Assembly: GCA_024699595.1 (NCBI GenBank)
Contig: JAILPG010000017.1
Location: 1 to 12,339 of the forward strand
Direction: 5' to 3'
DNA: 12,339 bases
Source of the DNA: Lachnospiraceae bacterium
GTDB taxonomy: Bacteria; Bacillota_A; Clostridia; Lachnospirales; Lachnospiraceae
The position numbers and the translations under genes were made by a program. Shown piece by piece: positions 8,136 through 12,339 of the stretch. The notes beneath the pieces are model-generated. The model worked only from the letters and a program-made list of their open reading frames with translations. It searched no databases and was not told the origin of the DNA. Numbering within the stretch: position 1 is the first letter of the stretch; every line of letters starts with the position of its first letter.

Positions 8136-8164
8136 ATACTAACACCTTAAGCAGAAATAAGCAA
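8136..8164 (-). promoter_or_regulatory. Possible weak promoter upstream of the terminator (rimP-nusA operon?)
   Basis: TTGCTT (8164-8159), a 17-nt spacer and TAGTAT (8141-8136) make a weak sigma-A-like match. No better promoter is visible in the 60 nt between the hairpin and rimP. If used, RNA would start near 8130 and cross the terminator. The call is tentative: AT-rich intergenic DNA gives such matches by chance. Confidence 0.25.
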
Positions 8165-8172
8165 GCACAATT

Positions 8173-9225
8173 TTACTCTGCCTTCAGTTCCTTCCATAAG
8201 GTGTTCATCAGATCTGTCGTCTCATCCGGAAGCTGTTTGTATATCTCGCAGCTTTCGATAACGTCCTTTGACGGATTGACGGCCTGCGAAGCTTTTTCAG
8301 CATCCGTAAGATTCTGTTCTATCGCGGTTATCGGAGAAGAATACCTTACATATTCAAAGTTGAGCCTTGCTATATCTTCCCTGCAGAGAAAATCAAGGAA
8401 TTTTTTGGCATTTTCTTCATTTTTGCATTCTTTTGTGATCCCCCAGCAGTCGATCCAGAGGTTGGAACCTTCCTTGGGCACACTGTACAGAAGGGCATCA
8501 TTTTCCTCATAAGCATAGAATGCCTCACCGGAATACACAACTCCCATCGTCGCATTTCCTGCTATGACCTCATCCCTGACCTCATCCACAAGATAAGACT
8601 GCACATCGTCTTTCTGTTTTAACAGAAGCTCCTGTGCCTCATTAAGCTCTTTCTCATCTGTGGTGTTCATGGAATATCCGAGGTATTTCAGGGCAACCAT
8701 GTATGCATCCCTCATCGAGTTCTGCATTATGAAGTCGCCTGCATATTCACCGTTAAACAATACCTCCCAGGAGTCTATATCTCCCTTGACCTTCTGAGAA
8801 TCATACAGTATTCCCACCGTTCCCCAGAAATAAGGCATTACATATTTATTCGACTCATCAAAGTCCCTGCACATCTTCCAGTAATCCTCACCTATGCCGG
8901 AGGTATGCTCCATGGTGGAAAAATCCACTTCCTTAAGCTCTCCTTCATTGATGAGACGCTGCAGCATGTATTCGGAAGTACATAAAACATCATACTGTAT
9001 GGCACCCGACTTATACTTGGTATACAGTTCTTCCGGAGTGGGGGCTTCCTCATACTTGATCTTTATCCCGGTCTCCTCTTCGAAAATCTCGAGCACTTCG
9101 GGTTCTATATACATTCCGTAATTGAATACCGTAAGTGAATTGTCGGCCTTACCCTTACATCCGGCAAGCACCGAAGCAAGCATACAGGCAACGATAACGC
9201 ATGCAATTAATCGACTTTTTCTCAA
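8173..9225 (-). CDS. potD: PotD-like polyamine ABC transporter substrate-binding lipoprotein
   Basis: This is the extracytoplasmic binding protein of the pot importer, anchored as a lipoprotein. The 350-residue product has an RKSR n-region, a hydrophobic stretch and the lipobox LAGC with Cys23 as the lipidation site. The mature part resembles PotD/PotF: LTVFNYGMYIEPEVL (31-45), YDVLCTSEYM (78-87), PYFWGTVGILYD (131-142) and LWIDCWGI (256-263). Trp257 and Asp259 match the ligand-contacting WxD of E. coli PotD; two other aromatic positions are Tyr, and the Asp168 position seems to be Ser (see findings). The start is TTG: it overlaps the potC stop as TTGA, and a GGGAG lies 7 nt upstream. The next Met (15) would destroy the signal peptide. 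It is last in the operon and is followed by a terminator. Spermidine/putrescine is the likely ligand class; the exact ligand is unknown. Confidence 0.93.
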   Translation of the reverse strand: MRKSRLIACVIVACMLASVLAGCKGKADNSLTVFNYGMYIEPEVLEIFEEETGIKIKYEEAPTPEELYTKYKSGAIQYDVLCTSEYMLQRLINEGELKEVDFSTMEHTSGIGEDYWKMCRDFDESNKYVMPYFWGTVGILYDSQKVKGDIDSWEVLFNGEYAGDFIMQNSMRDAYMVALKYLGYSMNTTDEKELNEAQELLLKQKDDVQSYLVDEVRDEVIAGNATMGVVYSGEAFYAYEENDALLYSVPKEGSNLWIDCWGITKECKNEENAKKFLDFLCREDIARLNFEYVRYSSPITAIEQNLTDAEKASQAVNPSKDVIESCEIYKQLPDETTDLMNTLWKELKAE

Positions 9226-10010
9226 TTCCTTTCTCCCTTCCGTTCTGCCGGTTTTATATTTACTATGATCATTATCACAAATACTATTGCAAAAATAAGC
9301 GTAGACAGCGCATACATTTCAGGTCTGATGCCCTTCTTTAACTCCCCATATATAAGAGTTGACAGTGTATTCACGCCCGCTCCCTTTGTAAAATAGGTTA
9401 CGACGAAATCATCCATGGATATTGTAAAAGCCATGAAGAATCCTGCGATTATACCGCCCGCAAGCTGCGGAAACATCACCTTGAAAAATGCATATATGCC
9501 GCTTGCTCCAAGATCCCTTGCAGCCTCATAAACACTCACGTTCATCTGCTGAAGCTTTGGCATGACACTCAAAATAACATACGGAATATCAAAGGTAATG
9601 TGCGCCAAAAGGACGCTCATTAAGCCAAGAGGCATGAATTTTATGAACCAGAGCATCAACGCTATCCCGGTCACGATATCGGCATTGACCATCGGAATGT
9701 TGTTGACTGCCATCACAGCCTTGTAGCTTCTCTTTCTCATGGCCTGTATACCTATTGCGGAGGCAACACCTATGACCGTAGAGAGAAAGGCCGCTCCGAA
9801 GGATATTAAGAGGGTCGTCCCCAGTGCTTCCATGATCTGCCTTGATTCAAATACCTCGCGGTACCATCTGAAGGTAAACCCTCCCCATGTTACCCTTGAT
9901 TTGGAATCATTAAAGGAGGAGCCGATAAGCACAAATATCGGGGCATATAAAAAAAGGATTATAAACAGGATATAAAAACGGCACAGCATATTCTTGATCT
10001 TTGCTACCAT
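9222..10010 (-). CDS. potC: PotC-like polyamine ABC transporter permease
   Basis: This is an inner-membrane permease subunit of the PotABCD importer (262 residues). About six hydrophobic segments are visible, near residues 12-30, 64-88, 107-122, 130-150, 184-202 and 232-252. The cytoplasmic EAA loop, which docks on the ATPase, is [11 protein letters not shown] from 161, ending at Pro181. The SMDDFVVTYFT block (198-208) is typical of PotC. The ATG overlaps the potB stop by 7 nt (ATGGTAG) and has AAGGAG about 9 nt upstream. The stop overlaps the potD TTG. With PotB it would form the heterodimeric channel. Confidence 0.95.
   Translation of the reverse strand: MVAKIKNMLCRFYILFIILFLYAPIFVLIGSSFNDSKSRVTWGGFTFRWYREVFESRQIMEALGTTLLISFGAAFLSTVIGVASAIGIQAMRKRSYKAVMAVNNIPMVNADIVTGIALMLWFIKFMPLGLMSVLLAHITFDIPYVILSVMPKLQQMNVSVYEAARDLGASGIYAFFKVMFPQLAGGIIAGFFMAFTISMDDFVVTYFTKGAGVNTLSTLIYGELKKGIRPEMYALSTLIFAIVFVIMIIVNIKPAERKGERN
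9226..9237 (-). promoter_or_regulatory. Ribosome binding site supporting the TTG start of potD
   Basis: GGGAG (9237-9233) followed by AAAGGAA lies directly before TTG 9225. The strong site, inside the potC coding end, is the main evidence that TTG is the true start. Confidence 0.7.
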
Positions 10011-10822
10011 ACCCTTGACTCCTTCCCTATAACCTCATTTCTGGATGTAAAGGTCATGCTTATGAGCACGAAGATCATGAGTATCACAGAAAGACCCGAA
10101 CCGAGATTCCAGTTCATGGTCGTCATGAATTCCTGTTCTATGACATTTCCTATAAGCTGAAGCTTTCCTCCGCCTAAGATATTTGCTGTAACAAAAGATG
10201 TCATGGACGGAACAAATACCATAACTATGCCGCTTAAAAGCCCCGGAACCGACAGCGGAAGTATTATCCTTAAGAAAATAATGAAACCGCCGGCGCCAAG
10301 ATCCCTTGCCGCTTCGATAACATCATTGTCTATTTCCTCCACGCAGCTGTATATGGCAAGCACCATGTACGGGAGATAATCGTAGACGATGCCGATCATC
10401 ATCGCGATGCTCGTGTTTGCGATATTCTGATCTCTGAGTCCGATGCTTCTGAGGATGAAATTTAAGATCCCGTTGTTTGAAAGTATCATCTGCCAGGCAA
10501 GAAGCCTTAAGATAAAGTTGATCCACATGGGAAGTACCAGGACTAAGATCGTAAATCCCTGTTTGTTAAACCCGAGTCTTCTTAAGGCAATGACTAACGG
10601 ATATGATAACAGTATACAGATGACGGTGCATAAAAAAGCGATCTCTACCGAAAATACCATCGCCTTTAAATGTACCGGTTCAAACATCGCGAGCATGTTA
10701 TCAAGCGTGAAGCCACCGTCCTCCGATGTAAATGCATACTTTACTATGATCATCAAAGGGATCACGGTAAAGCCGATCATCCACACGATATAAGGGGAGG
10801 CCCATACCGATCTCTTATTCAT
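10004..10822 (-). CDS. potB: PotB-like polyamine ABC transporter permease
   Basis: This is the first permease subunit of the importer (272 residues). Hydrophobic segments lie near residues 9-28, 55-80, 89-112, 138-160, 182-208 and 243-258. The EAA loop [11 protein letters not shown] starts at 169 and ends at the conserved LP (188-189). The block [20 protein letters not shown] (209-228) is characteristic of PotB. The ATG overlaps the potA stop by 8 nt (ATGAATAA). The nearest AAGGAG is only about 1 nt from the ATG, too close for efficient independent initiation, so translation probably depends on ribosomes arriving from potA. Confidence 0.95.
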   Translation of the reverse strand: MNKRSVWASPYIVWMIGFTVIPLMIIVKYAFTSEDGGFTLDNMLAMFEPVHLKAMVFSVEIAFLCTVICILLSYPLVIALRRLGFNKQGFTILVLVLPMWINFILRLLAWQMILSNNGILNFILRSIGLRDQNIANTSIAMMIGIVYDYLPYMVLAIYSCVEEIDNDVIEAARDLGAGGFIIFLRIILPLSVPGLLSGIVMVFVPSMTSFVTANILGGGKLQLIGNVIEQEFMTTMNWNLGSGLSVILMIFVLISMTFTSRNEVIGKESRVW

Positions 10823-11888
10823 TCTCCTTTATGACCTCCGCATCCACTGAATGGGGTTTATGCATTATCTGAATATTGTCAGGAAGTATCGTAAGTCCGA
10901 CAACGGAGCTGATCTCGGCAGGATTGACACTCTGGATCACCCATTCATAATCCTCAACCTTTACGATGATCTCATAAAAGGCACCCTTGAACACGATGGA
11001 CATTACCGTCCCGTTTAAGTACCCCTCATCCTTTCCGACTATGGTAAGATCCTCCGGACGTATAACAACATCCACCTTTTCGTTGGTTCCAAAGCCAACA
11101 TCCACACATTCAAAATCCACGCCCTGGATGTTGACAAGGCAGTCCTTAACCATTATGCCGTCTATTATATTGCTCTCGCCGATGAAATCGGCCACAAATG
11201 CGTTCTGCGGCTCATCATAGATGCTCTTTGAGGTTCCCATCTGCTGGATGATGCCCTTATTCATTACGATGATGCGGTCAGACATCGTAAGAGCCTCTTC
11301 CTGATCATGTGTAACGTAAATAAAGGTAATTCCAACCTCCTGCTTTATCTTGATAAGCTCAAGCTGCATCTTCTGTCTGAGCTTAAGATCCAGTGCTCCC
11401 AAAGGCTCATCAAGCAATAGTATCTTCGGCTCATTTACTATGGCTCTTGCTATGGCAACCCTCTGCTGCTGTCCTCCCGACAGATGCGCAGGCTTGCTCT
11501 TTTCATATCCGTCCATGTTAACAAGCTTAAGAGCATAGCGGATCTTATCATTAATATAAGAAGCGCTCTTCTTCTTAAGCCTCAGACCGAATGCGATATT
11601 CTCTTCAACCGTCATATGGGTAAACAGCGAATACTTCTGAAAGACAGTATTGATATGGCGTTTATCGGGCGAAAGATCAGTGATATCCTGCCCTTCGAAG
11701 ATGACCCTGCCCGCATCTGGCCTTTCAAAGCCGCCGATTATCCTTAAGGTCGTGGATTTGCCACAGCCCGATGGCCCGAGGATCGTCACAAATTCGTTCT
11801 TTTTGATCTCAAGATTCAACCCGTTAATGATCCGTTGTCCCGCATAGGACTTACTGATCCCGTCAAGCTTCAGAATAACGTCGTTCAC
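10815..11888 (-). CDS. potA: PotA, polyamine ABC transporter ATP-binding protein
   Basis: PotA is the cytoplasmic ATPase that powers uptake. The 357-residue product (from the GTG start) has Walker [10 protein letters not shown] 38-46, Q-loop Gln84, signature LSGGQQQR 135-142, Walker B ILLLDEP with Asp159/Glu160, and switch His193. A C-terminal TOBE-like regulatory domain (about 235-345, containing VVIRPEDL) is typical of the PotA/MalK/CysA group. The reading frame is open to a TTG at 11915, but that codon lacks a ribosome site. GTG 11888 follows AGGGAG at 6 nt and gives the usual short N-terminus before [11 protein letters not shown]. It is the first gene of the pot operon, with its own promoter 43 nt upstream. 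Confidence 0.96.
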   Translation of the reverse strand: MNDVILKLDGISKSYAGQRIINGLNLEIKKNEFVTILGPSGCGKSTTLRIIGGFERPDAGRVIFEGQDITDLSPDKRHINTVFQKYSLFTHMTVEENIAFGLRLKKKSASYINDKIRYALKLVNMDGYEKSKPAHLSGGQQQRVAIARAIVNEPKILLLDEPLGALDLKLRQKMQLELIKIKQEVGITFIYVTHDQEEALTMSDRIIVMNKGIIQQMGTSKSIYDEPQNAFVADFIGESNIIDGIMVKDCLVNIQGVDFECVDVGFGTNEKVDVVIRPEDLTIVGKDEGYLNGTVMSIVFKGAFYEIIVKVEDYEWVIQSVNPAEISSVVGLTILPDNIQIMHKPHSVDAEVIKENE

Positions 11889-11891
11889 AAG

Positions 11892-11900
11892 CCTCTCCCT
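11892..11900 (-). promoter_or_regulatory. Ribosome binding site that decides the potA GTG start
   Basis: AGGGAGAGG on the minus strand ends 3 nt before GTG 11888, with AGGGAG at an ideal 6-nt spacing. The in-frame TTG at 11915 has no such site and lies upstream of it. Confidence 0.75.
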
Positions 11901-11930
11901 CGTTTGTAACGCCAAACATACTGATACTAA

Positions 11931-11957
11931 ATTATACTTAAAGAATCATAAAGTCAA
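11931..11957 (-). promoter_or_regulatory. potA: Sigma-A-type promoter of the potABCD operon
   Basis: TTGACT (11957-11952, five of six consensus bases) and a perfect TATAAT (11936-11931) are separated by 15 nt, slightly shorter than the usual 17. Transcription would start near 11924, giving a leader of about 36 nt before the potA GTG. The surrounding DNA is AT-rich. Confidence 0.75.
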
Positions 11958-11975
11958 GAAAATTCACAAAACCCC

Positions 11976-12004
11976 TTGCAATTCTTAAGAAAGTAATATA
12001 TCAT
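11976..12004 (+). promoter_or_regulatory. Probable promoter of tRNA-Glu
   Basis: TTGCAA (11976-11981), a 17-nt spacer and TATCAT (11999-12004) point to a start near 12011, a few bases before the mature tRNA. It stands back to back with the pot promoter, with 18 bp between the two -35 boxes. Confidence 0.55.
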
Positions 12005-12014
12005 GTCAAAGTAC

Positions 12015-12086
12015 GGCTCGTTGGTCAAGCGGTTAAGACGCCGCCCTCTCACGGCGGAAACAGCGGTTCGATTCCGCTACGAGCTG
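12015..12086 (+). tRNA. tRNA-Glu (anticodon CUC)
   Basis: The cloverleaf is complete. Acceptor arms are GGCTCGT and ACGAGCT; the D-arm region TGGTCAAGCGGTTAAGAC is typical of tRNA-Glu. The anticodon stem CCGCC/GGCGG encloses the loop CTCTCAC (anticodon CTC), and the T stem AGCGG/CCGCT encloses TTCGATT. The discriminator is G73, as expected for Glu. The first acceptor pair is G1-U72 rather than G-C. The 3' CCA is not encoded, so it must be added by a CCA-adding enzyme. It reads GAG codons and would supplement a UUC tRNA elsewhere. It is the only plus-strand gene in the window. Confidence 0.93.
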
Positions 12087-12114
12087 CGCGAAAGTTCTGA
12101 GGACTCAGACATGG

Positions 12115-12157
12115 AAAAGACCCGAACGAATGCTTGCATTCAGGTTCGGGTCTTTTT
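12115..12157 (+). terminator. Rho-independent terminator of tRNA-Glu, possibly bidirectional
   Basis: AAAAGACCCGAAC (12115-12127) pairs with GTTCGGGTCTTTT (12144-12156), with an inner GAATG/CATTC stem around a CTTG loop and a two-base AG bulge. TTTTT ends the structure on the plus strand. On the minus strand the hairpin is followed by TCTTTTCC, so it can also stop the convergent HTH gene, whose stop codon is about 40 nt away. Confidence 0.88.
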
Positions 12158-12198
12158 CATTGGCTGTTGGACGAAGTCCCGCGATGAAAAAAACGAAG

Positions 12199-12339
12199 CT
12201 AAACATTTTTTCTGATCGAGAGAGAATACCCCATTGAATGCAGGTATCTGATAATTGTCTCAATCGTACCACTTGCTCCTTTCTCCATTCGGCTGACTGC
12301 CTGCTGGGACAGACCGGTTCTACGGCTTATGTCTTTTTG
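12199..12339 (-). CDS. XRE-type helix-turn-helix protein (C-terminal end only, cut by window edge)
   Basis: Minus-strand frame of 46 codons plus TAG, open to the right edge. It has no start in the window. The product reads DISRRTGLSQQAVSRMEKG followed by an ASGTIETIIRYLHSMGY helix and ends in SLSIRKNV. TGLSQQAVSRMEKG is the second and third helix of a lambda-repressor-like (XRE/Cro-CI) DNA-binding domain. The short tail directly after the HTH is common in antitoxins of type II toxin-antitoxin pairs (HigA-like) and in small stand-alone regulators. No function beyond DNA binding can be stated. It converges on tRNA-Glu and may share its terminator. Confidence 0.8.
   Translation of the reverse strand, partial: QKDISRRTGLSQQAVSRMEKGASGTIETIIRYLHSMGYSLSIRKNV

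Noticed and set aside
11982..11991. Perfect 10-bp palindrome TTCTTAAGAA between the pot and tRNA promoters
   Set aside because: It falls within the tRNA promoter spacer in AT-rich DNA; a single short palindrome is expected by chance and has no second copy nearby.

Overview
The window reads as an ordinary chromosomal core region of a low-to-moderate GC Gram-positive bacterium of the Clostridia, most likely a Lachnospiraceae-type organism. This is inferred from three things: the gene order rimP-nusA-rnpM-ylxQ-infB-rbfA-nrnA-truB-ribF, strong Shine-Dalgarno sites, and an IF2 with a very long disordered linker. The family assignment is inference; species cannot be named. All protein genes lie on the minus strand. 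The only plus-strand gene is a tRNA.

Positions 1-8020 (read right to left) hold the nusA-infB operon. It runs through RimP (30S maturation), NusA (transcription elongation/termination), RnpM/YlxR (RNA-binding RNase P modulator), YlxQ (L7Ae-like), IF2 (initiation), RbfA (30S maturation), NrnA-like DHH phosphoesterase (nanoRNA/pAp turnover), TruB (tRNA Psi55) and the N-terminal half of RibF (FMN/FAD synthesis), which runs off the left edge. From rnpM to ribF the genes overlap or nearly touch (ATGA, TAATG and longer overlaps), so translational coupling is likely.

Positions 8021-8172 are an intergenic stretch. It carries a strong rho-independent terminator for the upstream pot operon and possibly a weak promoter upstream of that hairpin. 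A transcript from that promoter would cross the terminator before reaching rimP, as a NusA-controlled attenuator would.

Positions 8173-11960 hold a complete potABCD polyamine-type ABC importer in one overlapping operon: ATPase, two permeases and a lipoprotein binding protein. It has a good sigma-A-like promoter at 11931-11957, a GTG start for potA and a TTG start for potD.

Positions 11961-12339 contain a tRNA-Glu(CUC) gene on the plus strand, divergent from potA, with its own promoter and terminator. Convergent to it is the C-terminal end of an XRE-type helix-turn-helix gene, cut by the right edge. That gene resembles antitoxin-type regulators.

I found no mobile element, CRISPR array or clearly new system. 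The points most worth checking are the Tyr/Glu repeat tail on NusA, the possible attenuator before rimP, ligand-pocket changes in PotD, the G1-U72 tRNA-Glu, and the HTH gene at the edge.
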